From positions 20,586,904 through 20,650,903 of the forward strand of contig OX439133.1 in assembly GCA_949318235.1 (NCBI GenBank): a stretch of DNA of 64,000 nucleotides. The letters run 5' to 3'. The translations under genes were made by a program, and so were the position numbers. This document shows, piece after piece, positions 1 through 10,317 of the stretch (the first letter of the stretch is position 1; every line of letters begins with the position of its first letter). Origin of the DNA: Ecdyonurus torrentis (Eukaryota; Arthropoda; Insecta; Ephemeroptera; Heptageniidae). The notes below the pieces were generated by a model. That model was not told the DNA's origin. It saw only the letters and a list, made by a program, of their open reading frames with translations, and made no database searches.

Positions 1-227
1 TTAAATTTCGTTTTCGTTTTTTTTTTTTTTTTTTTTTTTTTGGAGGGGGGGGGGTACAGAGTATAAAAACTTTATTCTTTTCCATTGATTTCTTATCACT
101 CACTATAAAGTTGTTACACTATTTTCAATACTTTTTTCAATAATGTTGACAATATAATGAAAATAATAAGTGACAAGAAGACATTGAAAAGGTCTACAAA
201 AATGAAACTCTCGTAATATTGTATTTT
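1..227. other. AT-rich flank with poly-T and G run
   Basis: Starts with a poly-T tract (about 18-41) followed at once by a G-rich run (42-54), then ordinary AT-rich sequence. I see no gene and no recognisable repeat boundary. The T-to-G transition may be the edge of a simple repeat. Confidence 0.6.
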
Positions 228-575
228 AAGAATTAGACCAGAAGAAAACTTTAGCATTTACATCACAAAACACGTTATAGGACTTACATAAATAATATTA
301 GTTTGTATCAAAATTCAACTGTAGCCCCGTAGCAGTGATCAGAAAACTTCGATTTATGCAACTCATACAAAATTTTCATATTAATTTTTGCCTGCTTGTG
401 ACGTCAGAAACAGGAATGGTCGCACGTAAATAGCTTAATTTACAGTATTTTTATTTTTCACTTTTACACTCTCCTGTAGGGCAAGATTTGTATTAAAAAT
501 TTTTATCAGTTTTGGAGATCCAATTTTGTTTTTAATTATTAACAAGCACGTGTTGTTTCATAAGATCTATGACTT
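228..575 (+). mobile_element. MITE-C copy 1 (dispersed ~350 bp repeat with TGACGTCAGAAA)
   Basis: One of five related copies in the window (others near 5385-5773, 12213-12452, 14195-14440, 23766-24115). Shared landmarks in order: a start resembling ACCAGAAGAAAAC, ACTTACATAAATAA, CAACTGTAGCCCCGTAGCAG, GTGATCAGAAA, the palindrome TGACGTCA at 399-406, TTTACAGTATTTTTA, a CTCTC block, and an end resembling ATGACTTTAAAG. No protein is encoded, so it looks non-autonomous. I see no convincing terminal inverted repeat, so the class is uncertain and 'MITE' is a working label. Confidence 0.65.
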
Positions 576-1139
576 TAAAGTTTAAACTCAGTTTTAAGAC
601 GCTTTAAAATGTTCTCCTTTCTTAGAATAATATTTACACCATGAAAACGTGTACCCCCAACATATGAAATGTAATAATTGTATTCTGTCACTTTCAATAA
701 TATGGTTTTGTTTCTTAACCGTGAAATAACAATTTAGGTGACATTTTGTGTTCCTTTGCGAAGACAGTTAAACTTAATTATAATTTCAACCAATTTTTTT
801 CTACACGGAAAGAATTATTTACGTAATTTATGCTGCATTTATGTCATTATAGCATAAATAATAATGTTATACAACATAATATTTATGCTATTGTAACATA
901 ATTATTATGCAGTATAGCATAACATTTACTGCCATGAACAAATTGTGCTGAAAATGAGATAACATAATTATTTCGTATTTATTTTTGTCTGCGTACTTTA
1001 AAAAAAATGTGATTTTTTTTTCTTGTTTTAAATATTTTATTAAATTTTGTAACAAGCTTTAATAATGCATGTGTGGTTTACAAAGCCGCTTCAAAGCTTT
1101 GTTTAAAGTAGATCTCTTATTTAAATAGCATAGTAAACT

Positions 1140-1173
<34 letters not shown>

Positions 1174-2063
1174 GATGATCTGAACACGTTTATCTGGTAA
1201 GCATAAATTAAATTTATATTTTACAGGTAGCAACTTTTCTAAAGGTTCAACATTGTAAAAAAGGGGGGGAAATTGAATATATACTCCCCGTCGTTTTTCC
1301 TCGTAACTCGCACTTTTGATTTGGTTATACGTCACCAGTGAAAGGAAAAATTGCTTGTTTTTAATGTAAAGTTGTTAATGGATTTTTCATAAATATAACT
1401 TACGTTTTAAATTAATAAATAAGAAGCTTATAGCATTAATGATAAATTCTCTAAGCCTTTTATTAGCGGGAAATTTTAGTCAAATTAAAAACTTTTTTAA
1501 TTTTAAAAATATTATCAAAACTTTTTTCGGAAAAAAAAATCAATTCACTGGATTTTATTTGAAAATTATAGTGCTTGTTCTGTTGGAAATAAATAATGTA
1601 CAAAAAATTATTGTGAAAATAAAGTGCTTCTTTTAGCGATTTCCGGTCCAAGTTGGTCACGTTCTACGTTAAATCATGGTCATAAGTCATAAGCAACGTT
1701 AAATAATAGGAAATAAGGAGACTCTAAGCTATTACTACGACGTGTCTCACCGATAACTGCTTTTATGCTCTATCAAAACAAGTGCTCATTAGTTTGTTTG
1801 TTTTTTGTTTGTTTTTTTCAAATCTTGGAATCCAATATATTTTTCTATTTTAATTTTTTGAAAGTAATAAATTATTTTTATTTTTCATACCATAGCCATC
1901 ATGTTATGTTACAACGCTATGTATGTATGCATAAGCAAAGAATATGATGATCAAAGTGAAAAAAAAAGGGATAAAAAAATCTGAGTTGTCACTCGAAGAT
2001 TTTCTATCTCTATAAATCAAACTAAACCCCTTACTTTTTTATGTCCTTTGAAAAACAGTGGTA

Positions 2064-2115
<52 letters not shown>

Positions 2116-2872
2116 TTATGTTGAAAATGTCAGAACACGTGAACATCAACTAAAGGAGAAAACATCTGTCATCATAAAGATAAGGCCGTATGGAATTAAA
2201 ATTTCATAAAATATGATTAAGAATTTTTCATGAAAAATTCTATATTTTTTACGCATCTTTAGAGGTAATAATGTACTGAAAAATAATAATCCTATATATC
2301 TTTCTGGCTTCATATATCTTAATCACAACATTTTTTACTTCAAAATTTAAATAATGTCTATACTTACTCAATGCTATTATATGTAGTATAGCATGTAGTA
2401 ATATACACAAAACTAAATTGAGATTGTCACTACTATACAAACAGTCAATATCAATAGAGTAAATGAACAATGTTAAATGATATTTGATTTTGAGAGAAAC
2501 ACCTGCTACAAAATACTCCCAGACACATTACTCCTAATTAAAGTAAAATTCAATTTAGTTTATACATTGTTTACAATATACGTTCGTATAGTATGTACAG
2601 TACTGATATATATTATAATTATGTGTACTATAATATATTAGTAGGACAGGATACTAGACAGTTATAGATTATTTGTATAGCAAGTTATGTTAATCAACTA
2701 TTATAATTTAATGTTACATCATATATGTACTTGTCTTGTTTCAATTAGTATAGACTTGTGTTTGCTATAGTTTAAAAAAATGTGCATATCTTTAATGTTG
2801 GGGTTTTAAACCACTTTAAGTTGTTACTATTTATATTTTAATTATATTCTCGTATTTGTTAATGTTGTTAAA

Positions 2873-2873
<1 letters not shown>
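576..2873. other. AT-rich intergenic sequence, no gene seen
   Basis: AT-rich sequence with a poly-T tract at about 1142-1171 and a poly-A tract at about 2071-2113. Short open frames (for example 1117-1335 and 2249-2470) are lysine/asparagine/phenylalanine-rich and read through homopolymers. They have no recognisable domain and are expected by chance at this composition. Only the possible repeat at 805-985 stands out. Confidence 0.6.
805..985. repeat. MITE-K candidate: AT-rich repeat with ACGTAATTTATGCT and AGCATAA motifs
   Basis: Contains TTACGTAATTTATGCT followed by several inverted AGCATAA / TTATGCT motifs and an end with AACAAATTGTGCTGAAAAT. Similar combinations occur near 20590-20815, 22288-22400 and 23205-23285, where the pieces TTACGTAAT, AGCATAA and TTGTGCTGAAAAT recur. 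The repeated words are short and AT-rich, so family status is tentative. Confidence 0.4.
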
Positions 2874-2950
<77 letters not shown>

Positions 2951-3022
2951 TTTCTTTCTTTCTTCTTTCTTTCTCTTCCTTTCTTTCTTTTCTTTCTTTC
3001 TTTCCTTTCTTTCTTTCTTTCT

Positions 3023-3059
<37 letters not shown>

Positions 3060-3082
3060 TTTCTTTCTTTCTTTCTTTCTTT

Positions 3083-3146
<64 letters not shown>

Positions 3147-3157
3147 TGCTTTCTTTC

Positions 3158-3243
<86 letters not shown>

Positions 3244-3247
3244 TTCT

Positions 3248-3280
<33 letters not shown>

Positions 3281-3343
3281 TTTCTTTCTTTCTTCTTCTT
3301 TCTTTCTTTCTTTCCTTTCTTTCTTCCTTTCTTTCTTTCTTTC
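2874..3343. repeat. (CTTT)n / (CT)n compound microsatellite
   Basis: About 470 bp of CTTT tetranucleotide repeats with a pure CT block at about 3166-3240. It runs straight into the assembly gap. All long open frames over it (Lys/Glu/Arg-rich on one strand, Phe/Leu/Ser-rich on the other) are translations of the simple repeat and not genes. Confidence 0.97.
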
Positions 3344-3543
3344 NNNNNNNNNNNNNNNNNNNNNNNNNNNNNNNNNNNNNNNNNNNNNNNNNNNNNNNNN
3401 NNNNNNNNNNNNNNNNNNNNNNNNNNNNNNNNNNNNNNNNNNNNNNNNNNNNNNNNNNNNNNNNNNNNNNNNNNNNNNNNNNNNNNNNNNNNNNNNNNNN
3501 NNNNNNNNNNNNNNNNNNNNNNNNNNNNNNNNNNNNNNNNNNN
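3344..3543. other. Assembly gap, 200 N
   Basis: Exactly 200 N characters. The left side is CTTT microsatellite. The right side (3544-3597) is a different tetranucleotide-like repeat of GAAT/ACGA/ACCA words, so the missing DNA includes the transition between two simple repeats. The round size suggests a placeholder rather than a measured length. Confidence 0.98.
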
Positions 3544-4011
3544 AATCAATGAATGAATGACGAACGAACCAACGAACCAACGAATGAATGAATCAACACA
3601 CAAAAAATAGTAAATTAAAATATTAATTAATAAATGCATTTACGATTGAAGCTCTGTAAAAGTTCGAAAACTTTATAAAGTTTAATTGAAATATGTTTAA
3701 AAAAATTCTCAGCACTTTATGTTTTTAATTGAAATTTATTTTATGGCAGTTGACCTAATTTCTTTCCAATTAATATACTTCACTTCGATCACATCTCCCT
3801 CCTTTCCCACCCTTTCCATCTCCTTAACCTCGTAATATTTCTGTTTTAAGTCTCCATTAAAAAAAGGTTATGAAATTTAATGAAACTTAAAGGTGAAATA
3901 TAATTTTAATAATCAGATATATGTTTTCCTGAATCAGCTTTTTAAATTATATACCTTGATTACTTTGAAAGTTTTAGTTTATTTTGTTTGACTTTTAATG
4001 CAGTTTTATTC
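3544..4011. other. AT-rich sequence, no gene seen
   Basis: Short imperfect tetranucleotide repeat (GAAT, CGAA, CCAA words) to about 3597, then AT-rich sequence in which I recognise nothing. Confidence 0.6.
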
Positions 4012-4339
4012 TTAAAGGCGTAGAACACCTTGAACAAAAAACAAATATGTCTAAAATCCTAACATACCTAAAATTTAATGTGTATTTGACAGGAGACATT
4101 GATTTCTAATTTATTTTTTATGCACAAAATTGCAGCTGCAGGTTTATGAAGTCACAGCTCACTTGTTTTCGCGCGCGTGAACTAGTAAGATATGACGTCA
4201 TTAACCCGCAGTTACATATATACCATTTTGTGAATGGAAAATAAATTAGAAATCAATGACTCCGGCCAAATCAATATTGATATTTAGGTATGCTAGGATA
4301 TAAGACATGTTTTTCGTTCAATGTGTTCTATGCCTTTAA
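4012..4339. mobile_element. MITE-D copy 1, palindromic element flanked by TTAA
   Basis: Foldback element whose two halves are inverted copies. The left end reads AAAGGCGTAGAACACCTTGA and the right end reads ATGTGTTCTATGCCTTT. TTAA is present at both edges (4012-4015, 4336-4339), consistent with a TTAA target duplication as in piggyBac- or Kolobok-type elements (family knowledge). The centre holds GC-richer words and TGACGTCA at 4193-4200. There is no open frame, so it is non-autonomous. Other copies lie at 6719-6987, 15625-15932 and 30864-31038, with a fragment near 41725. Confidence 0.85.
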
Positions 4340-4411
4340 TATTTTTAAACTCGTATTAATTCCTCGTTGTACAGCATCACATTGATCAATGATATAATAT
4401 CAATTGCTATA

Positions 4412-4520
4412 ATGCCTTTTTCACAATAAACTTTTTCTAATTGGGAGCTCCATAACAATTCATGTTATTTTGATCACATAATTAACAATTCCATTTAGAA
4501 AAAGCTTATTGTGAACAATG
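4412..4520. mobile_element. MITE-L: short foldback element
   Basis: Inverted repeat of about 29 bp: left arm about 4412-4440 (includes TTCACAATAAACTTTTTCTA), right arm about 4492-4520 (includes TAGAAAAAGCTTATTGTGAA), spacer about 50 bp. No other copy was noticed in the window. It is the size of a small MITE or a stem-loop relic. Confidence 0.6.
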
Positions 4521-4572
4521 CACAACCCATACAAGTGGTAGACAAAAACTGGTTCACCAAGTAACACTCCTT

Positions 4573-4724
4573 TCCAAACTTGGACGGTAACAGTGTTACA
4601 AGTAAAGAAATTACGTAATTTCGTTACTCTTTACTCAATACAGTAACGAAACGACGTTGCTTTTTCGGAAAATAACGAGTAACGTAACGACAGTACCAAA
4701 ATTCTGTAACACGGCCAAGTTTGC
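4573..4724. mobile_element. MITE-M: small element with CCAAACTTGG termini
   Basis: Inverted terminal sequences CAAACTTGGACGGTAAC (left, from about 4575) and GTAACACGGCCAAGTTTG (right, about 4706-4723). The interior is rich in GTAACG-type words (AACGAGTAACGTAACG). Such interiors are common in hAT-type non-autonomous elements, but I cannot confirm a target duplication. AT-rich sequence with no gene follows to about 5384. Confidence 0.5.
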
Positions 4725-5384
4725 TCAAAACACAAATTTTAATTATGATTATTGATATATTTAGAAATAAGCAATTTGAATATTAATATATATAGCAATA
4801 ATAATATACAAATTTTAATTTTAAATATTTGTAACAAACCTACAGTAATAATTAAAATTTTAATCAATTTTAGGCATTCATCATTTAAGGAGCATATTTC
4901 CAACAAATTAATATTTACTAAAAATGAAACCCTATATTTTTTTCTTTTAAAGTTTGTTTTTTTACCAAGTTATAATAATATTTTTGAGTTATATAAAGCT
5001 TATATTCTAATATAAATATGATTAGGTAATAAGATCAAAGCAATTTTATTCAGCTTTATTATTTAGTTTTTTTTTTTTTCTTTCATGCAAAAGTTTTTGT
5101 TTGACTTACGCACTTTTGAGTTCTGTTTAAATAATAAAAAAAATAAATAAAAAAAGTTTACGAAACACATTTTCTGAAAGCTGCTTTAATTTTTAGTGCA
5201 GATTGCGAAAATAATGAAAATAATTTAAAATTTTAAAGAACACGTAAACCAATTACACCATACTTTTTTTTTTTTTTTTTTAATGACAAGTTTTTGGTTT
5301 AACATTTTTTTAAAAACATGAAATTATAAAAAAAAAATAACTTTGTATTTTATATCTTGCAATGAAAATGCAAAAACTATATTT

Positions 5385-5610
5385 GTACTTAGGAATACAC
5401 CAGAAAAAACATTAGCATTTATATTACAAACACTTGATGGGACTTACATAAATAACTTTATAGTTTACCTCAAACCCCAACTGTAGCTCTGTAGAAGTGA
5501 TCAGAAAATTTCGATTTATACAACTCGCACTACATTTTTTACTAATTTTTGCATGTTTCTGACGTCAGAAACATGAATAGTCACGCAAATTACATACTTT
5601 ACAGTATTTT

Positions 5611-5676
<66 letters not shown>

Positions 5677-5773
5677 GGGCTACATTAACATTCTGGTAAA
5701 AATTATCATTATGAAGATCCCATTTCGTGTTTATTCATTAAAAAGCACAACATATTGTTTTATGTGGTCTATG
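5385..5773 (+). mobile_element. MITE-C copy 2, carrying an expanded (CT)n
   Basis: Same landmark order as the copy at 228-575: ACCAGAAAAAACATTAGC, ACTTACATAAATAA, CAACTGTAGCTCTGTAG, TGACGTCA at 5560-5567, TTTACAGTATTTTTA, then (CT)30 at 5613-5672 where other copies have only a short CTCTC, then TTGTGGGGCTACATT and a tail ending in GTGGTCTATGAC. The expansion is specific to this copy. Confidence 0.75.
5613..5672. repeat. (CT)30 microsatellite inside MITE-C
   Basis: Sixty bases of pure CT at the position of the short CTCTC tract found in the other MITE-C copies. Open frames across it (Leu/Ser runs) are spurious. Confidence 0.97.
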
Positions 5774-6413
5774 ACTAAAAAAAAAGAAAAAAATTTATCC
5801 TTATATAAAAATATAGGGTCATAATATTAATTCATTTCTTATTTATATTTTATATGGAGTAAAAAATAATTATAAAATATCATTCAATCTTTAACTCAAT
5901 GGTAGTTTCTGTTATTGTACAGTATTCTAGGGTTATAATTTAATTATATAATTGTTGCAGATTTTGTGAGTAATATAAGTAGTTTTTTTTTTAATTAAGC
6001 TTTAATAATTTAATTTAGTCAAGAGGCATTAAAAATATATTTTCAATGTTTATTTTATACTATAAACGTTTTATTTCAACATATAGTACTATAATTTAAA
6101 AAAAGTCCATAGGTGTTCAAAATATCTCTACTTAAAATTACGATGAAAATAGTAAGTATTTTAATATTTAAAAGCTGAAAAAAAAAATAATAATAAAATT
6201 CTTTACTACACAAATAATTTCATTCGTTATAATGATGTAGCTTTATTTATTTTATTTTTATTATTATTTGTTTACGATCTGATTGAGAGTAATTGTATCA
6301 TCAAACAAGAAAATTCAATGTATCTGATACAATAAATTGATTTAAAACTAAATATGAGATACAGAACTGAGTTGATTAATAAATGAAATTGATAAAAGAA
6401 AAGAAAGAAAAAA

Positions 6414-6415
<2 letters not shown>
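5774..6415. other. AT-rich sequence, no gene seen
   Basis: Highly AT-rich with short A runs. I see no coding signal, inverted repeat or other structure I can support. Confidence 0.6.
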
Positions 6416-6499
<84 letters not shown>

Positions 6500-6511
6500 G
6501 AGAGAGAGAGA
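6416..6511. repeat. (GA)n microsatellite
   Basis: Pure GA to about 6496, then a short interruption and GA again to 6511. Long Ser-Leu open frames on the opposite strand are artefacts of this repeat. Confidence 0.97.
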
Positions 6512-6535
6512 CCGCCAAGTAAAATTCTATATATT

Positions 6536-6718
6536 TAATATATATTTTTTTTGAAAATTTTACCTCCATAAGTACCCATGCTAATTTCTTTAAATACGAG
6601 TAATTCATTTTAATTTTTTTCCTTCTTTTTTTTAAAGTCGCGTGTTCTGAAATTTTAATGATGTTAGAGTTATTTTATTACCATAGACTTTCGTAATAAT
6701 TTGACAAAATAAAACATT
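6536..6718 (+). repeat. Repeat family G copy 1
   Basis: Shares the order CATAAGTACC-ATGCTAATTTCTT, then a TCGCG-TGTTCTGAAA word, then ATTACCATAGACTTTCGTAATAAT with the copies at 7014-7163, 8338-8655 and 39408-39725. No open frame. Copies 1 and 2 flank the MITE-D copy at 6719-6987, so this is either a tandem duplication or two insertions. Confidence 0.6.
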
Positions 6719-6987
6719 TTAAAGGCGTAGAACACTTAAAGCCAAAAAGATGTACATGAAAATATCCTTACATTCCTAAATATCAATTTTGATTTGGCCG
6801 GAGTTATTGATTCCTAATTTATTTTCTATTCATAAAATGGCAGCTGCGGTTTTATGACGTCACAGCTCACTGGTCCACGAGCGCGGAAACAAGCGAGCCG
6901 TGACGTCATAAAACTACATCTGCCATTTCGTGAATGGAAAATAAATTAGAAATCAATGATTCATGTCAAATCAACGTTAATATTTAG
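6719..6987. mobile_element. MITE-D copy 2
   Basis: Begins TTAAAGGCGTAGAACAC and has the two-fold symmetric centre with TGACGTCA twice (6855-6862 and 6901-6908) around GC-rich sequence. The right arm stops at TATTTAG, where a poly-T run (about 6988-7014) replaces the expected terminus. It is therefore truncated or the tail was lost by homopolymer expansion. Confidence 0.85.
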
Positions 6988-7013
6988 TTTTTTTTTTTTT
7001 TTTTTTTTTTTTT

Positions 7014-7163
7014 TCCAACAATTTTTCTTCCATAAGTACCGATGCTAATTTCTTCAAACATTTCATTTTTCCCGTCTCTTATTCGAGTGTCGCATGTTCT
7101 GAAACTTTTATCATATTAGAATTATTACCATTGACTTTTATAATAATTTTAAAAAAATGAAAT
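7014..7163 (+). repeat. Repeat family G copy 2
   Basis: Aligns by eye with 6536-6718: CATAAGTACCGATGCTAATT, GTCGCATGTTCTGAAACTTT, ATTACCATTGACTTTTATAA. AT-rich sequence without features follows to about 7473. Confidence 0.6.
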
Positions 7164-7469
7164 AAATTAAGTTTCAAAGATACGAGACTTCTAACATATA
7201 AAACCCTTTAAAAAGAAAAGCGGAAACAAAAAAATGTCAGTGGTAATACCACATTATGGTACTTTCTCTCTCTTTTTACAAAGAACTTTTAGAAAACTAA
7301 AATGAACTCAGTTTCACGTCGTTGATTTAATTTTATTATACGTAAGCTCTGTGACAAATTTTAAGTGAATTGAGGGATAAATAATTGAATTACTTTTTCT
7401 ACGTGCTGTGCTATACTTGTTAGCAAAATTGCACACTTTTTTCTATCAACTGTATTACTGCAACTTTTT

Positions 7470-7473
<4 letters not shown>

Positions 7474-7528
<55 letters not shown>
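7474..7528. repeat. (CT)n microsatellite
   Basis: Fifty-five bases of CT repeat. Confidence 0.97.
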
Positions 7529-7532
<4 letters not shown>

Positions 7533-7590
7533 GAAATAAAATACAGTAAGATTCTCGATTTTGTGACATTTAATTTTATGAATTTCCTAT

Positions 7591-7756
7591 ATTGACTGAT
7601 AAAGGAACAATTGTTTTGAAGCCGACTATAAGCAATTTTGCTCATATCCGCTTCCGTTTTGTCTTACTGCGCATGAGTAGTAAGGAGAAACGGAAGCGGA
7701 TGTGACCGAAATCGCTTATAGTCGACCTCAAAACCGTTGTTCCTTTACTAGTCAAT
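7591..7756. mobile_element. MITE-J copy 1, near-complete palindrome
   Basis: Foldback element of about 166 bp with arms of about 75 bp. The left end is ATTGACTGATAAAGGAACAA and the right end is the inverted TTGTTCCTTTACTAGTCAAT. The inner arm carries CATATCCGCTTCCGTTT / AAACGGAAGCGGATGTG. The loop contains GCGCATGAGTAG. A second full copy is at 12839-13004 and a fragment at 34278-34330. No coding capacity. The GC-rich arms stand out from the AT-rich surroundings. Confidence 0.85.
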
Positions 7757-7835
7757 TGTAAAATAGTCAAGTTATAACTACTGCATAAACGAAGGGAAAA
7801 AATTACTTACTAATAAATCCTGTTAATTGAAATTG

Positions 7836-7931
7836 ACAACGTGTTGGCGTCTAATTCATGGATTAATAAGGTATGTTAATTATCAGTCTAGTATTCTAAA
7901 TGATAAAAAAGTAAGTTGACAAGGACTTTAA
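7836..7931. mobile_element. MITE-E partial copy (one arm)
   Basis: Matches the right arm of the complete MITE-E at 11317-11721: GTGTTGGCGTCTAATTCATGG, then TAATAAGGTATG, then TCTAGTATTCTAAATGATAA, ending AAGGACTTTAA. Only one arm is present. A non-LTR retrotransposon fragment starts directly after it. Confidence 0.75.
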
Positions 7932-8336
7932 TTAAACCAATGATAGTACCAGTAGTAATAAATAGATTTACAGAAAAAACAAGAAGATATAATTTACCAA
8001 AACTCTGGAATGAAATTCCTTTAAAACTTAAAAATTTAAGTGGAAAAAATATTGTAAAAAAACATTAAAAAAACTTTTATATGAATTCAATATAAAAAAT
8101 TAGTAAATAAATGAAAAACTAAAAAAAATTATCTTTAAAATTAATGTTATTTTTTAAATACAAAAAAAGAGTATAAATTGTGAATAATAAAAAAATAATA
8201 ATAATTAAGAATTATATGGTTTTGAAATTTGTTTTGTGTAAAAGAAATTATAATGATTATATAATTAAAACAACCGATAAGACTTTGCCTTGGTTGGATA
8301 ATGTATGTAAATGGAATAATAATAATAATAAAAAAA
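7932..8336 (+). mobile_element. 5'-truncated non-LTR retrotransposon, 3' end with conserved hairpin and (AAT)n tail
   Basis: The coding tail of a CR1/L2/jockey-like reverse transcriptase ORF is followed by a 3' UTR. The UTR holds ACCGATAAGACTTTGCCTTG and GTTGGAT at about 8273-8299, then an AAT-repeat tail to about 8330. The same hairpin word recurs at 36205-36240 and 23116-23155, defining a family. The 5' side ends at the MITE-E arm, as expected of target-primed insertion with 5' truncation (known behaviour of these elements). Confidence 0.75.
7940..8068 (+). pseudogene. C-terminal end of a non-LTR reverse transcriptase ORF, frameshifted
   Basis: The frame reads ...RFTEKTRRYNLPKLWNEIPL then KLKNLSGKNIVKK and stops at 8066-8068. 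Frame-shifting by one base within the A-run at about 8055-8062 opens a continuation to a stop at 8101-8103. The pattern (basic residues, LPKLWNxIP, then a lysine-rich tail) is the usual extreme C terminus of CR1/L2/jockey-type ORF2 proteins. That family link is established knowledge; the assignment here is by eye. The catalytic domain is absent, so it is non-functional. Confidence 0.7.
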
Positions 8337-8337
8337 G

Positions 8338-8655
8338 TACTGCGAGATTTGACTAAAAAATGGTAAAAAAAGAAAAATCTGAAATTTTGCACTGTGATAT
8401 ATTAGGATATGGTATCTTCAAACATATAAAAAAAATTGGAGGGTTACCATGCTAGATTTTAAATTATGATTTTTTTGAAATTTTAATTCCATTAGAGCTC
8501 ATGGCAATTTCAATAATTATTTTCTCTCTTATCTGATGGTCGCGGGTTCTGAAATTTTTATCATAGGCAGCAGTTACTAATAACTTTTATATGGCATCAT
8601 AAAGTTGCGAATTTTTCTGTATAACTTTTAGATACAAGCCAACTATGTACAACCC
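8338..8655 (+). repeat. Repeat family G copy 3
   Basis: Order of shared words with 39408-39725: GCGAGATTTGACTAAAA, AAAGAAAAATCTGA, ATTTTGCA, ACCATGCTA, GATGGTCGCGGGTTCTGAAA, ATCATAGGCAGC, GGCATCATAAAGTT. It is longer than copies 1 and 2, so those are internal pieces. No open frame. Function and class unknown. The sequence from 8656 to 9250 is AT-rich with nothing I can identify. Confidence 0.7.
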
Positions 8656-9250
8656 ATCTATAAACAAGCATTATTCATATAGAGTGTTGTATTAATCCCT
8701 GTTAAGTTTCACAAAAAAAAAAGTTTTAATTTTCGTTATTTTATAGTAATCCATACGATTATTGCAAGGAAGTAATTTTTAGGTTAGATGATGACAGTAA
8801 GACAATTCTAAAATATTTATAAAATATATATTTAAATATTATTATATAAAAAAAAAATATTATAATAATATTATTAATAATAATACAGTAAAATTATTTG
8901 TATAATTTTTATTATTATTTTAATAAAATAAATAATTTTTTTTTTAATAAATGAATATTATTGACAAAATGACAAAATGTTAAAAAAAATCATATATATT
9001 TGACACGCTATAGTATAAATCAAATCAAATTTCATCAAAACTCAAATAGAACAATAAATTTAACAACAAAAATAAAGACAAGAAAAAATGTGTTCGTTTG
9101 TTTAAAATGACAATTACATATTGAGGTAGTTTTAAGGGTAAACTTTAATTAATTTCTTTTACCTTCATCGGTGACAATACATCGTATGTTGAAACTTTAC
9201 TGTTGGCAGTAAAAAAACACACATTAATTAAATTGATTTCGTTACATAAC

Positions 9251-9544
9251 TATAGACCGGTTGCACTCATATTTCAGAGCCGCCATTTTGCTGGTTATGA
9301 ATACATAGGCCAGCATAGGAAAGACGTCGTTTTTATTTTTTTAATAGGAAAAGAACCTTCAAACATCAATCAAAGACTTATTTCTAGCTTCTAATAAGCT
9401 CGAAGAATATGAGAAAAATTAGTTCAGTCGAAATAAACTCTTATTAAGTGAAAAATTAGGAGAAATGATGTTTCCCCTATACTGAACAATACATTAGGCA
9501 CCACAAACATGGCGACAAAGCGCAAGGATGTGAAAGGGGTATAT
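9251..9544 (+). mobile_element. MITE-B copy 1
   Basis: About 290 bp. The start TATAGACCGGTTGCACTCAT and the end GTGAAAGGGGTATA form an imperfect inverted terminus. The best-preserved copy, at 40574-40865, ends GTGTGAAAGGGGTCTATA. Subterminal CCGCCAT and ATGGCGAC are inverted to each other. The word GGCCAGCATAGGAAA and a GACGTCGTTTTT stretch recall MITE-A. A short open frame over it (9203-9394) is repeated in the copy at 40574 only because the element is repeated. Confidence 0.8.
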
Positions 9545-9853
9545 AGAGTGTATGCTCATGACGTCATACTGAATGTGCTTGGAGGCCATACTGGAGTAGT
9601 GCATAACATTGCTCAGCATAGGACAAACTTCATTTAACCCAATTTTCTATGGGAAATTGGTTAATTTTTTGTTATGTGTTATTTTTCTCACATACTTGAG
9701 ATAATAATTCAACATATTTACAGCATCAATGCTCTCAAAAATATTGCATAGTGTTTTTGAACTGGCAAAATGAGCTATTTTCCTTTGCCACCCATGTTAT
9801 TGAGTGATCCAACATAGCATCGACTTTAAAATAAATGCATACACCCTTATATA
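9542..9853 (+). mobile_element. MITE-A copy 1
   Basis: About 310 bp. The start TATAGAGTGTATGCTCATG leads into TGACGTCA (9559-9566). It continues with a GGCCATACTGGAG word, AACATTGCTCAGCATAGGAC, the interior TCAATGCTCTCAAAAATATTG, and the end GCATACACCCTTATA. The termini are inverted (TATAGGGTGTATGC in the better copies) and TA-flanked, which fits Tc1/mariner-like or other TA-targeting MITEs. Nine copies or pieces were seen in the window. Confidence 0.85.
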
Positions 9854-10140
9854 TATATGGTGTATGCGCATGACGTCATACTGAATGTGCTTTGACGCCA
9901 TACTGGAGCAATAAATAACATTATTCAGCGCAAATGATAAGCATTTTTGGTTATTTTAACTGGAAAATTAGTTATATATTATTATTTTTCTTACATACTT
10001 GAAAACCTAATGAAAGCTGTTAACAACATCAATGCTCTAAAAATATTGCTTAGTATTTTTAAACTGTTAAAATGGGATATTCATGTTATTTAGTGCTCAC
10101 ATATAGCGTTGATATTTATATGAATGCAACCACCTTATAT
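9854..10140 (+). mobile_element. MITE-A copy 2, tandem to copy 1
   Basis: Starts TATATGGTGTATGCGCATGA with TGACGTCA at 9871-9878, and has CGCCATACTGGAGCAATAAA and TCAATGCTCTAAAAATATTG. It ends in an eroded ACCACCTTATAT. It abuts copy 1 head to tail. Sequence from 10141 to about 10317 is AT-rich and unassigned. Confidence 0.8.
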
Positions 10141-10317
10141 ATTGAAAACTTTTTCAAAGGACGATATAGATTGATATTATATGTAGACATTTGTATTGCA
10201 TGATATTTCAACATGAGCAAATTTTACTATTCTATTTGCGTATTTATAATTTTAAAAAAAAGGTAAAGATTTTTATCGAATTTTTCACTAAATTATTTTG
10301 CAAATTATTAGTTGCAA

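Noticed and set aside
2831..3639. Long Lys/Glu/Arg-rich and Phe/Leu/Ser-rich open frames of 136-265 codons
   Set aside because: They are translations of the CTTT/CT microsatellite and of the N gap.
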